A stretch of DNA of 64,000 nucleotides from Aequorivita sp. (GTDB taxonomy: Bacteria; Bacteroidota; Bacteroidia; Flavobacteriales; Flavobacteriaceae). The notes under the pieces were generated by a model. That model made no database searches. It had not been told where the DNA came from and worked only from the letters and a program-made list of their open reading frames with translations. The stretch lies in NCBI GenBank assembly GCA_024637015.1, contig JAGXGE010000004.1, positions 310,001 to 374,000 of the forward strand, written 5' to 3'. The position numbers and the translations under genes were made by a program. Below are positions 1 to 8,202 of the stretch, piece by piece; position 1 is the first letter of the stretch, and every line of letters starts with the position of its first letter.

Positions 1-293
1 AGTGAATTCATATTTAGGTTCCATCCTTTCATGGGGAACTTTTCCGCAGTTGCCGAAAGCATGGCTGCCATTAAATAAACATCTGTAATTTCGTGTCGTA
101 TCACAATTTCTTCAATCGCGTTGTAATCCATTGCGTCCAAAATTTCAAATGGGCCACTGTTCATGAGCTCATCATCCCCTTCGCGAATGTCACTAGCTAT
201 TACTTTATGCTTACCGAATTTATCCCGTAAATAAACCGTTAATTCCGTTCCTATTTGTCCGCAAGCGCCAATGATTAGAATTCGTTTCTTCAT
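1..293 (-). CDS. NAD-dependent SDR epimerase, L-threonine dehydrogenase-like (N-terminal part)
   Basis: Only the first 97 or so codons are in the window; the gene continues beyond base 1. The start is the ATG at 293. The protein opens with a Rossmann strand and the glycine motif GACGQIG, then an acidic residue in ASDIRE suited to NAD binding. It also contains MAAMLSATAEK, which resembles the SDR-type L-threonine 3-dehydrogenases common in Bacteroidota. Those enzymes oxidise threonine to 2-amino-3-ketobutyrate in the cytosol. A related sugar-nucleotide epimerase cannot be excluded without the C-terminal half. Confidence 0.75.
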   Translation of the reverse strand, partial: MKKRILIIGACGQIGTELTVYLRDKFGKHKVIASDIREGDDELMNSGPFEILDAMDYNAIEEIVIRHEITDVYLMAAMLSATAEKFPMKGWNLNMNS

Positions 294-385
294 ATTTAAC
301 TTTTTCAAAAAATGAAATGTAAATATACATATTATCACTTCTATCAAAGCCAAAAAAAATTATGCTTCATTTGGTTAATAACCAG

Positions 386-393
386 TATCTTTG
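386..393 (+). promoter_or_regulatory. Flavobacterial -7 promoter box for the lipoprotein gene
   Basis: TATCTTTG matches the TAnnTTTG consensus and ends 17 nt before the ATG at 411. No TTTG box is seen at the usual 17-19 nt spacing upstream, so this is a partial match. Confidence 0.4.
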
Positions 394-410
394 TGCCTCT
401 TTTATTTTTT

Positions 411-1001
411 ATGAGATTTACAGTTTTCCTTTTAATAATTCTTGGCTTTATTTTTTCCTGCGGAAATTCTTCCGAAGAGAATCAAAACCAAGAGCCCACA
501 AACAATGCTTCCATTATTTTTGGCTACAAAGAATATAGCTTTCCGGAACTTTCCGCACCTGCAAAAGAGCAAGCAGTACATTGGGGGGTTTTGGAAGATT
601 TATTTTTGGAAGCAAAAAAAATTAACGGAAGCAATTATGAAGCTTTACGAACCCACTCTGAACGCATAAAAGAATATTCAGATTCTCTTTTTAAAAACAT
701 TCCGGACACACTTAATACTAAGCCTATAAACAGTAGGTTGTTAGTTTTAAAAACACGTTCGGAATTGTTGTTTCAAACATCACATCAATCTTTGATGGAT
801 TCAACTAAAATTCAAAATTCCGTTAAAGAGATGAATGTTGCCGTAAATAACTTAATAGTGCAACTAAACGAAAAATTTCAGAAAGATAATATTGATGTCC
901 AAAGGAAAGAAGACGAAGAAACCGAACTGAAAAAACAACAACGCTATAAAGATTCCATCATAAATTTGGAACTTCAGGACAAAAAGAACAAAAAAGTGTA
1001 A
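411..1001 (+). CDS. Hypothetical lipoprotein
   Basis: Encodes about 196 residues of no family I recognise. The ATG at 411 is preferred over the in-frame start at 312 because it begins a clean lipoprotein signal peptide: a short basic start, a hydrophobic run, and a lipobox ending FIFSC with Cys17. The earlier start would also place the -7 box inside the coding region. The mature part is mostly charged and helical, with a Lys/Glu-rich C-terminal tail that may form a coiled coil. It is likely anchored in the outer or inner membrane. The M13 peptidase gene follows 73 nt downstream on the same strand, but a functional link is only a guess. Confidence 0.6.
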   Translation: MRFTVFLLIILGFIFSCGNSSEENQNQEPTNNASIIFGYKEYSFPELSAPAKEQAVHWGVLEDLFLEAKKINGSNYEALRTHSERIKEYSDSLFKNIPDTLNTKPINSRLLVLKTRSELLFQTSHQSLMDSTKIQNSVKEMNVAVNNLIVQLNEKFQKDNIDVQRKEDEETELKKQQRYKDSIINLELQDKKNKKV

Positions 1002-1074
1002 CAAAAATACGGAAAAGGCAACTTATCATTTAATATAAATTCAAACAATAAATACTATAATCTAAAATCATAAA

Positions 1075-3141
1075 ATGAAAACTAATTTTTTAAAACCCGT
1101 TGTGGCTTTTGCGGTTATAGCCGTAGCCACAACCGCTTGTAAAGAGAAGACCGAAGTAGCGCAGACAGACACTGAGCCACACGGAATTATCCTAGCAAAC
1201 ATGGACACCACCGTAAGTCCTAAAGCAGATTTTTACAATTATGTGAATGGAAACTGGATGAAAAACAACGAGATTCCAGATGACCAAACAAGTTGGGCTG
1301 GGTTCACCATTCTAAGAAAAAAGACAGATGCCGATATGTTGGACATTTTGTCAAGAGCAAAAGAAAGCGGAAAATACGCTGCAGATACAGATCAAGCCAA
1401 AGCTTTGATGATATATGAATCTAAGTTGGACTCTGTTGCAAGAAATAAGGTCGGTATTGAGCCGCTAAAACCAACACTTGAAAAAATTGCAGCCATGAAC
1501 AGCATGGAAGATTTTCAAAAATTGATGAGTGAGGATGCTGTGGCTGTCTCACAACCATTTTTAGGTCTTGCTGCTTTTTCAAACCCAAGCAATAGCGCAA
1601 TTAATTCGGCGTACATAACTCCAGGTGGTTTAGGCCTTCCAGACCGTGATTTTTATACCAATACAGACCCTGCTTCGGTAAAAATCCGTGAGCAGTATGT
1701 AGATCACATTACAAGAATGCTTCAGTTTTTGGGTGATTCTGAAGAATCTGCCCGTAAGCAAGCAGAAACCATTCTTGCTTTTGAAACAAAACTTGCTACT
1801 CCAAGATTGGACAAAGTGGCGAGTCGCGATTTCAGAAACTTCAACAACCCAAGAAGCATTGCAGAACTTCAAAAAATGCTTCCACAACTTCAGTGGGAAG
1901 AGGCATTTAAAGACATGGGTATTACCAAAAAAATGGATACTGTTATCGTGATGCAACCAAAGTATATGGAAACATTGAAGCAAATGTTTGCGAAGCCAGA
2001 TTTTGATACTTGGAGAACGGTAATGCGTTGGTCAACCTTAAACAATTCCTCTGGAATGTTGACAACAGAAATTGATAAAGCTAATTTTGATTTTTATGAA
2101 ACGACTTTAAAAGGTACCAAAAAACAAAAACCTGCAACCGAACGTGCACTTGCTACCGTTAATGGAAGCGTGGGCGAAGCTTTGGGTAAATTATACGTGG
2201 ATGAAATGTTTCCGCCGGAAGCAAAAGAAAAAGCAGAAGCAATGATTACTAACGTGATTGCAGCTTACAAAGACCGAATTAACGCTTTAGACTGGATGAG
2301 CGACAGCACGAAAGTAAAGGCTATCGAAAAACTTGACAAGTTCACTGTAAAGGTTGGATACCCAGATAAGTGGAAAGATTATTCAACTATGGAAGTGAAA
2401 ACTGGAAATACATATTATGACAATATGGTAGCCGTACAAACATGGAACATGATAGACAATCTTGAAAAAATAGATGAGCCTGTAGACCGCACTGAATGGG
2501 GAATGAGCCCTCAAACAGTGAATGCCTATTTTAACCCATTCAATAACGAGATTGTTTTCCCAGCAGCAATCCTTCAGCCACCTTTCTATGATTACAAGGC
2601 AGATGAAGCTGTAAATTATGGTGGAATTGGCGCAGTAATAGGTCACGAGATTTCGCATGCCTTTGATGATAGTGGTTCACGTTTTGACGCCAACGGAAAC
2701 TTGGTAAATTGGTGGACAGATAAAGATCTTGAAAACTTTACACAACGTGGCGATAAGCTTGCCGAACAATACAGCAATGTGGAAGTTTTGGACAGTGTGT
2801 ATATCAATGGAAAATTTACCTTAGGTGAAAACATTGGTGACCTTGGGGGTGTACTTGGCGCTTATGATGGTTTGCAACGTTTTTATAAAGAAAACGGACG
2901 ACCTGATAACATTGATGGTTTCACGCCAGAGCAACGTTTCTTTATGAGTTGGGCAACAGTTTGGCGCACCAAGTCTCGTGAAGAGGCACTTCGCAACCAA
3001 GTAAAAACAGATCCGCACTCTCCAGGAATGGTTCGTGCTACGCAACCTTTGGTAAATATTGATGCTTTTTACGAAGCTTTTGATATTAAAGAAGGTGACC
3101 CAATGTACGTTGCTCCGGAAGACCGGGTTCGTATTTGGTAA
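1075..3141 (+). CDS. M13 family metallopeptidase (neprilysin/PepO-like) lipoprotein
   Basis: A 688-residue secreted zinc endopeptidase of the neprilysin family. The N-terminus is a lipoprotein signal ending TTAC, so the enzyme is probably membrane-anchored on the periplasmic side. The catalytic motif HEISH is at residues 524-528, with the third zinc ligand in ENIGDLGG near Glu585. The upstream VNAYFNP motif, typical of the substrate-binding region of M13 enzymes, is near residue 481. Length and motif order fit a complete family member. It probably degrades peptides of modest size. The leader carries TCTAAAATC just before the ATG, a motif shared with yraN and atpA in this window. A clear hairpin terminator follows the stop. 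Confidence 0.93.
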   Translation: MKTNFLKPVVAFAVIAVATTACKEKTEVAQTDTEPHGIILANMDTTVSPKADFYNYVNGNWMKNNEIPDDQTSWAGFTILRKKTDADMLDILSRAKESGKYAADTDQAKALMIYESKLDSVARNKVGIEPLKPTLEKIAAMNSMEDFQKLMSEDAVAVSQPFLGLAAFSNPSNSAINSAYITPGGLGLPDRDFYTNTDPASVKIREQYVDHITRMLQFLGDSEESARKQAETILAFETKLATPRLDKVASRDFRNFNNPRSIAELQKMLPQLQWEEAFKDMGITKKMDTVIVMQPKYMETLKQMFAKPDFDTWRTVMRWSTLNNSSGMLTTEIDKANFDFYETTLKGTKKQKPATERALATVNGSVGEALGKLYVDEMFPPEAKEKAEAMITNVIAAYKDRINALDWMSDSTKVKAIEKLDKFTVKVGYPDKWKDYSTMEVKTGNTYYDNMVAVQTWNMIDNLEKIDEPVDRTEWGMSPQTVNAYFNPFNNEIVFPAAILQPPFYDYKADEAVNYGGIGAVIGHEISHAFDDSGSRFDANGNLVNWWTDKDLENFTQRGDKLAEQYSNVEVLDSVYINGKFTLGENIGDLGGVLGAYDGLQRFYKENGRPDNIDGFTPEQRFFMSWATVWRTKSREEALRNQVKTDPHSPGMVRATQPLVNIDAFYEAFDIKEGDPMYVAPEDRVRIW

Positions 3142-3165
3142 TTTTTAAAATATTTTATTGAAATG

Positions 3166-3194
3166 AAAAGGAGCTGTAAATAGGCTCCTTTTTT
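3166..3194 (+). terminator. Rho-independent terminator after the M13 peptidase gene
   Basis: AAAAGGAGC (3166-3174) pairs perfectly with GCTCCTTTT (3184-3192) around a 9-nt loop and is followed by T residues. It lies between convergent genes and has A's on the other side, so it may work in both directions. Confidence 0.85.
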
Positions 3195-3195
3195 A

Positions 3196-4002
3196 TTATA
3201 TAGAAGTTTTAAAAGAATAATTTAAAATCGCTTTCAAGTTTTCGGAGTTCACTTTCTTAAAAATTTCATTTGAATTTGCTTCCGCAAAAGTTGGTGGCTC
3301 CAAACCAAGCTCTTTTGTTTTTTGAATATAATAGTCTGATTTTTTAGGATGGTCTGGGTTTACAGCATTAAAAACCTTACCGAAAGCATCCTGTTTTAGA
3401 ATTTCAATCAAAATATTGATACAATCATTACGGTGAATTAAATTTACAGAGGCGTTGCCATCTGCCAAATCTTTTCGCCCTGCCAAGTATTTTGCTGGTT
3501 GACGACTACCACCAATCAATCCCCCAAAGCGTACAATGGTAGTTTGCAATTCTTTGGAATTCATAAATAGTTCTTCCACTTGCCGCAATTGTTTTCCAGC
3601 GATGGTTTCGGGTTGTGGTTCATCTCTTTCGGTTACATTTCTCTGGGAATCATCATAAACTGAAGTACTACTGACCAAAATAATTTTTTTTACTGTATAT
3701 TTTTTTATTTCATCAATCAAATGCACCATTTTTAAAACATAATCTGCACCGGTGTTTTTTCGAAGTCCAGGCGGGATCATTATAATTAAACAATCAGCTT
3801 TATTTAGCAGTGTTTTTATTTCCCCTACAATTCCATTCTCGGATATCTCCAAGGGATAGGCATCAAAACCGTTCTTCTGGAGCATAGTGGCTTTTTCAAT
3901 AGTTGTTACCGAACCTTTTACCGCATATCCAAGTGTGGCCAAGCGATAAGCCAAAGGTTGCCCAAGCCATCCTAGGCCGGCGATTGCGATGGTTTTATTC
4001 AT
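3196..4002 (-). CDS. SDR-family NAD(P)-binding protein (YeeZ-like)
   Basis: About 268 residues starting with a Rossmann motif, GLGWLG, directly after the start. The fold resembles extended SDR proteins of the YeeZ type, which act on or bind nucleotide-linked substrates. VSSTSVYDD in the middle fits an SDR catalytic strand region with a YxxxK-like segment nearby, but the exact reaction is not known. The ATG at 4002 is chosen; a TTG at 4008 is also in frame. The start overlaps the end of the upstream M28 peptidase gene by 8 nt, so the two are probably co-translated. Confidence 0.75.
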   Translation of the reverse strand: MNKTIAIAGLGWLGQPLAYRLATLGYAVKGSVTTIEKATMLQKNGFDAYPLEISENGIVGEIKTLLNKADCLIIMIPPGLRKNTGADYVLKMVHLIDEIKKYTVKKIILVSSTSVYDDSQRNVTERDEPQPETIAGKQLRQVEELFMNSKELQTTIVRFGGLIGGSRQPAKYLAGRKDLADGNASVNLIHRNDCINILIEILKQDAFGKVFNAVNPDHPKKSDYYIQKTKELGLEPPTFAEANSNEIFKKVNSENLKAILNYSFKTSI

Positions 4003-6364
4003 TTTCAATACTGTTTTGAAGATTTTTTATAAGCGTATCTGAAACTTTCAATTTTAAAGAGTCCACTGAAAAAGTTCTCTTCACAGCAACGGCATCGGTA
4101 ATCACAAAAGGTTTTGGCATAGTGTAATTGGGGCGTTTTGAAATATTGAATTGTGGATTCGTCATTAAATCAAAAGAATATTCTATCACTTTAAAAGAAA
4201 CGGGAGTGCCTTTTTCAACAGAAAAATTCACTTTCAAGGAATCATTTTCAGAAACGTAATAATTGATGAGCGCACTATTTTTGGTGCCTCGATAATCATT
4301 TATAGAATCTAAACCAGTTGCTTTTTCCCCGTTGAATTCCAAATATTTAAAGCGAGTACCTTCCATGCCGTATAAATCTATCTTGTTCACTCTTCGCTTA
4401 GGCACAATGATAAATTTGACATTTCGTAATTCGTCTATCACCGTGTCTTTTTCCAAAATCACTTCAAAATCTGGAATGATTTTCTCTGGAGCATTGGCAG
4501 CATAACTGAAATTGGCTCCATATTTATTATATGACGCTTCGCCTAAAATTTTGGATGCATCATCGGGTTTTTCGCCTAAATATTGCTGTGTCCATTCATC
4601 AATATCTTTGTCATAAGTGAGCCAATAGGTTTTGTCAGCATCGGCATCTTTATAGTAAACAAGGCTATTTGGTTTTTTCCGTTCTTCGGAAAAATCACTT
4701 TTTGAATGGGCCTTTATGAAGAAAAATACAGCAAGTAGCAAACATAAAACCGAAAGTATTCCTTTCCCTTTATAATACCCAAAAACTGGCCATAATAACG
4801 TAAAAAGTAAAACGGTGAATACACAGCTAATCACCAACATTTTTAAACCCAACCCAACTGGGAAAAACTGAATGAGTGGCGCAAAAATAAAAATAGCTGG
4901 AGAAGCCAAAAGCGCCATTGCAAAAAGATTGGGACGTGCCTGCCGAAGCATTACAAAAAAAGACAACAATCCAAAAAACACAGGAATAATAAAGAAGGCG
5001 GCACCTTTCAGAATAATAAATACTGCTACATTTATTAAAAACCAAAAAAGTAGCGGCGCCACATAAAATGAAGACTCGTGGAATTTTTTGGTGAATCTTT
5101 TATAAATGGCAAACGTAATTGCTAATGAAAGAAAGACAAAAAAGGCAATGTACCAATGTCCATTATAGGTAAAACCTTGCTGGATTTCGGAGTATTGTGG
5201 GTAAAGTGCCAAGATTAATTTCCAACCAAATAAACCAATAATTCCGCAAAGAATCATAGAAAGCAAAAATGGAACAAAGCCTAATGCGATAAATTTTCCT
5301 TTCAGTTTTCTTTTGTGAATTCCGTAAAAAATTAGAACAAGAAACAACAAGGTCGCCAAAATGAGCATTGGTAAAATCCACGAAAATGGATAGCTTATCA
5401 TTTTTACCAAAGGAAGATTTACGTATACATCATCCGTCTTCGACTTCATCTTTGAGAGATCCGCATTTGCAAAATAATGAATGAGTGGCAGCAGATAACT
5501 GCCTTGGTGGGCTAGCGAATTATTGCTTAAATTATAATAGGTATCATTGGCAGTGTGATAGTTAAAATGGCTGTCAATAAAGGCGAAGAAAAAACTGTCA
5601 ATATCGCCATCTTCCCTGAAAACAGTAGAATCAGTATCGTTCGGGAGCATTTTGTATACACTATACATCAATGATGAAGCCACAGGATAATCTGGATTGG
5701 CTTTTATAAATTCTTTTACCAAGTTTGAATTTCCGCCGTTGGTTTCCAAAATCATATTGCTTGGTCCGCTGCTTCCGCGTGCTTCAAAGTTGAGTACTAG
5801 GCCTACATTTTTTGCCCAAGGATGTTCATTTACAAAAAGTTTGGCACCGTCCAGACCAATTTCTTCGGCATCTGAAAAAAGAATTATAATGTCGTTTTTC
5901 GGTTGTTCACCTGAAGCGAGATAGGCACGAACACTTTCCAAAATAGTAACCAAGCCACTTCCGGCATCGCTAGCGCCGAAAGAAGGAACAAGCGCACTGT
6001 CGTAATGGGTAAGTAGCAACAATGCTTTTCCATCTTCAGAACCTTTTATACGCGCAACAATATTTATGGGTTTGTCTAGTGTTTTAGATTCTGGGTTTAG
6101 ACTAAATCCTTTTTGGATGTGTGGGTCCAGGCCCAGTTTTCGCAACTCGGAAATTAAAAATTTACGAACATCTTCATGCCCTTTAGAACCTAAATAATGT
6201 GGTTTTTTTGAAATTTCGCTTAATGGCTGCAAAGCTCTATCCACAGAAAATTCAGTTGCGGAAACGGTTTCGTCTCCATTGTGATGTGGCGTCAACCCAT
6301 AAAAACTGTAAAAGGCCAATGCAATAATAAGCAGTAGCGAAAGGATGGCGCCAAATTTTTTCAT
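3995..6364 (-). CDS. M28-family membrane aminopeptidase
   Basis: A 789-residue membrane-bound zinc peptidase. A signal anchor occupies residues 6-23. The M28 catalytic domain follows, with THYDS (His120, Asp122), SDAGSG (Asp133), DAEE (Glu167/168), NFEARG (Glu194) and a final His near residue 270 (FNYHTAND). From about residue 320 to 550 there are several hydrophobic helices, then a soluble C-terminal domain of about 200 residues. This layout resembles the Fxna/ER aminopeptidase group rather than small secreted M28 enzymes. The catalytic domain is expected outside the cytoplasm. The gene is followed by an overlapping SDR gene. Confidence 0.88.
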   Translation of the reverse strand: MKKFGAILSLLLIIALAFYSFYGLTPHHNGDETVSATEFSVDRALQPLSEISKKPHYLGSKGHEDVRKFLISELRKLGLDPHIQKGFSLNPESKTLDKPINIVARIKGSEDGKALLLLTHYDSALVPSFGASDAGSGLVTILESVRAYLASGEQPKNDIIILFSDAEEIGLDGAKLFVNEHPWAKNVGLVLNFEARGSSGPSNMILETNGGNSNLVKEFIKANPDYPVASSLMYSVYKMLPNDTDSTVFREDGDIDSFFFAFIDSHFNYHTANDTYYNLSNNSLAHQGSYLLPLIHYFANADLSKMKSKTDDVYVNLPLVKMISYPFSWILPMLILATLLFLVLIFYGIHKRKLKGKFIALGFVPFLLSMILCGIIGLFGWKLILALYPQYSEIQQGFTYNGHWYIAFFVFLSLAITFAIYKRFTKKFHESSFYVAPLLFWFLINVAVFIILKGAAFFIIPVFFGLLSFFVMLRQARPNLFAMALLASPAIFIFAPLIQFFPVGLGLKMLVISCVFTVLLFTLLWPVFGYYKGKGILSVLCLLLAVFFFIKAHSKSDFSEERKKPNSLVYYKDADADKTYWLTYDKDIDEWTQQYLGEKPDDASKILGEASYNKYGANFSYAANAPEKIIPDFEVILEKDTVIDELRNVKFIIVPKRRVNKIDLYGMEGTRFKYLEFNGEKATGLDSINDYRGTKNSALINYYVSENDSLKVNFSVEKGTPVSFKVIEYSFDLMTNPQFNISKRPNYTMPKPFVITDAVAVKRTFSVDSLKLKVSDTLIKNLQNSIENE

Positions 6365-6486
6365 GGTTGGTAAGTTTAGGTTGTTAAAAATACAATTTTA
6401 ATCGGAAGGGTTTTTTAATCAGTATACATACATTTCTGCAGTTTGATAAAATTGACTATCTTAGAAGTTCGCAAAAATTTGATATT

Positions 6487-6948
6487 ATGGGAATTAAAAG
6501 TTTTATTGGCAGAAGGGCAAAGCCCCAAAAAGGTTCTCCGGAAAAAATAAAGGTTTCCGATTATATGACTAGAAATCTCATCACCTTCAAACCTGACCAA
6601 TCTGTGCTTGAAGTAATCGAAATTCTTTTAAAGAAAAAAATTTCCGGTGGACCGGTTGTTAACGATAAGAATGAATTGGTCGGTATCATTTCCGAAGGCG
6701 ATTGTATGAAACAGCTCAGTGATTGCCGCTACCACAACCACCCAATGGAGGACGTGAAAGTGGAACTGCACATGATTAAAAACGTAGATACTATTGATGG
6801 GGAAATGAATGTGCTAGATGCAGCCAGTAAATTTTTGGAATCGAAACACCGCCGTTTTCCGATCGTAGAAAATGGAAAACTAGTGGGCCAAATAAGCCAG
6901 AGCGATGTGCTACGGGCCGCAATGGAACTGAAAGGACAATCGTGGTAA
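6487..6948 (+). CDS. CBS-domain protein
   Basis: A 153-residue protein with two CBS motifs (about residues 25-75 and 95-150): VSDYMTRNLITF opens the first, and VENGKLVGQISQSDVLRA closes the second. Such CBS pairs bind adenosine nucleotides and act as sensors or regulatory modules. There is no attached catalytic domain, so the partner is unknown. The gene is monocistronic: it is divergent from the M28 gene, and its stop codon directly abuts the stop of the convergent TMEM175-like gene. Confidence 0.88.
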   Translation: MGIKSFIGRRAKPQKGSPEKIKVSDYMTRNLITFKPDQSVLEVIEILLKKKISGGPVVNDKNELVGIISEGDCMKQLSDCRYHNHPMEDVKVELHMIKNVDTIDGEMNVLDAASKFLESKHRRFPIVENGKLVGQISQSDVLRAAMELKGQSW

Positions 6949-7530
6949 TTACTCGTTTTCCCTAAAAATTATTTCAATTCTTTTATCGGGAATCAACCAT
7001 ATGAAAGCTACCAAAATGTAAAGTGCCGCCGCGATCCACGGTATATAAAATGCAGAAATTATTGCAATTAGATATATAACTGGTGAAGCTTTTCCTTTTA
7101 AATCCTTTCCCAACGCTTTCGATAGTAAAGAGTCTTTCCCTTGAGCAGCTAAAATTCTATTTTGAAGAATAAAATAAGCTATTGCTGCCATCAATAAAAC
7201 TATACCGTATAGCGCCATTGGTAGTTTTGCAAAATTATTTTCGCCCATCCACCCCGTTGCAAAAGGAATCAACGACAACCAAAAGAGCAAATGAAGATTT
7301 GCCCATAATATACCACCATTCACTTTTTTGACGGCATGCATCATATGGTGGTGGTTGTTCCAGTAAATTCCTATGTAAATAAAACTAAGTACGTAACTTA
7401 ATAAAATTGGCAATAGGGGTATTATGGCTTCCATATCTGTGCCATGGGGCACCTTTATTTCCAATACCATAATTGTGATTATAATGGCGAGAACGCCATC
7501 ACTAAAGGCTTCTAATCTGTTGCTGTTCAT
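6949..7530 (-). CDS. TMEM175-family (DUF1211) membrane protein
   Basis: A 193-residue integral membrane protein with about six hydrophobic segments. The first helix carries FSDGVLAIIITIMVLEI, the signature of bacterial TMEM175-type potassium channels, where the FSD motif shapes the pore-lining helix. Bacterial members work as tetramers with one six-helix repeat each, in contrast to the two-repeat animal lysosomal channel. Length is normal for the family. The ion selectivity of this protein is inferred from the family only. Confidence 0.85.
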   Translation of the reverse strand: MNSNRLEAFSDGVLAIIITIMVLEIKVPHGTDMEAIIPLLPILLSYVLSFIYIGIYWNNHHHMMHAVKKVNGGILWANLHLLFWLSLIPFATGWMGENNFAKLPMALYGIVLLMAAIAYFILQNRILAAQGKDSLLSKALGKDLKGKASPVIYLIAIISAFYIPWIAAALYILVAFIWLIPDKRIEIIFRENE

Positions 7531-7608
7531 AAACTATTTCTTTAATATATCCGGAGAAGTTAATTTTCAAATGATTAAAATACGGAAATTTCAATTAACA
7601 AGATAATC

Positions 7609-7639
7609 ATATAAATAATTGATATACAGTTATTTATAT
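7609..7639. repeat. Inverted repeat upstream of ssb
   Basis: ATATAAATAA (7609-7618) and TTATTTATAT (7630-7639) are perfect inverted copies around an 11-nt spacer. It lies in the 261-bp gap before ssb and could be an operator, but the AT-rich content weakens the case. Confidence 0.5.
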
Positions 7640-7650
7640 TTTATATAGAC

Positions 7651-7680
7651 ATTTACAAACGTTTACAAACAACTATAAAC
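7651..7680 (+). repeat. Three 10-bp tandem repeats upstream of ssb
   Basis: ATTTACAAAC, GTTTACAAAC and the weaker AACTATAAAC follow each other with an exact 10-bp period, about one helical turn. They sit 44 bp upstream of the proposed ssb -7 box, a position suited to a regulator binding site. Confidence 0.5.
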
Positions 7681-7723
7681 GAAAGTAAGTAAGTAACAAC
7701 CAACTAAAATTTGGAAGCCAATG

Positions 7724-7731
7724 TAAGTTTG
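7724..7731 (+). promoter_or_regulatory. -7 promoter box for ssb
   Basis: TAAGTTTG matches TAnnTTTG exactly and would give ssb a leader of about 55 nt. Confidence 0.4.
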
Positions 7732-7791
7732 TCCTGTCGAATAAAATGAAGTTCGATAGTATCAATTGTTTAACATTAAATATTAGAAATT

Positions 7792-8127
7792 ATGAGTACG
7801 CTTAGAAACAAAGTACAGTTGATTGGAAACTTGGGAAACGATCCCGAAATTGTAAATCTTGATGGTGGAAAGAAACTTGCCAAGTTTAGCATCGCCACAA
7901 ATGAAAGTTACAAAAACCAAAAAGGTGAAAAGATTACAGACACCCAATGGCACAACATTGTAGCCTGGGGAAAAACGGCTGAGATCATTGAAAATTATGT
8001 CACAAAAGGAAAAGAAGTGGCAATAGAAGGAAAACTGACTTCCAGATCATATGATGATAAAGAAGGAGTCAAAAGATACATTACAGAGGTTGTATGTAAC
8101 GAGCTAGTCATGCTGGGGAGTAAATAA
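7792..8127 (+). CDS. ssb: Single-stranded DNA-binding protein, short form without acidic tail
   Basis: A 111-residue OB-fold protein. It starts MSTLRNKVQLIGNLGNDPEI and has WHNIVAWGKTAEI and VEGKLTSRSYDD-type strands, all typical of bacterial SSB. It ends at VMLGSK directly after the OB fold. The Gly/Gln-rich linker and the acidic DDDIPF-like tip, which recruit partner proteins in full-length SSB, are absent. It is therefore probably a second, specialised SSB, with the main copy elsewhere. The gene stands alone with its own promoter-like region and a strong terminator. Confidence 0.9.
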   Translation: MSTLRNKVQLIGNLGNDPEIVNLDGGKKLAKFSIATNESYKNQKGEKITDTQWHNIVAWGKTAEIIENYVTKGKEVAIEGKLTSRSYDDKEGVKRYITEVVCNELVMLGSK

Positions 8128-8141
8128 ATGACTGGCTTACA

Positions 8142-8175
8142 AAACCCCCACTTTTAGTGGGGGTTTATTTTTTTT
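8142..8175 (+). terminator. Rho-independent terminator after ssb
   Basis: A perfect 10-bp stem, AAACCCCCAC (8142-8151) with GTGGGGGTTT (8157-8166), around a TTTTA loop and followed by a long T run. Confidence 0.92.
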
Positions 8176-8202
8176 AAAGTTTGAATCGTTATTTTTACAA
8201 AA

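Noticed and set aside
7651-7680. Possible CRISPR-like array
   Set aside because: The units are only 10 bp and directly joined, with no spacers and no cas genes.
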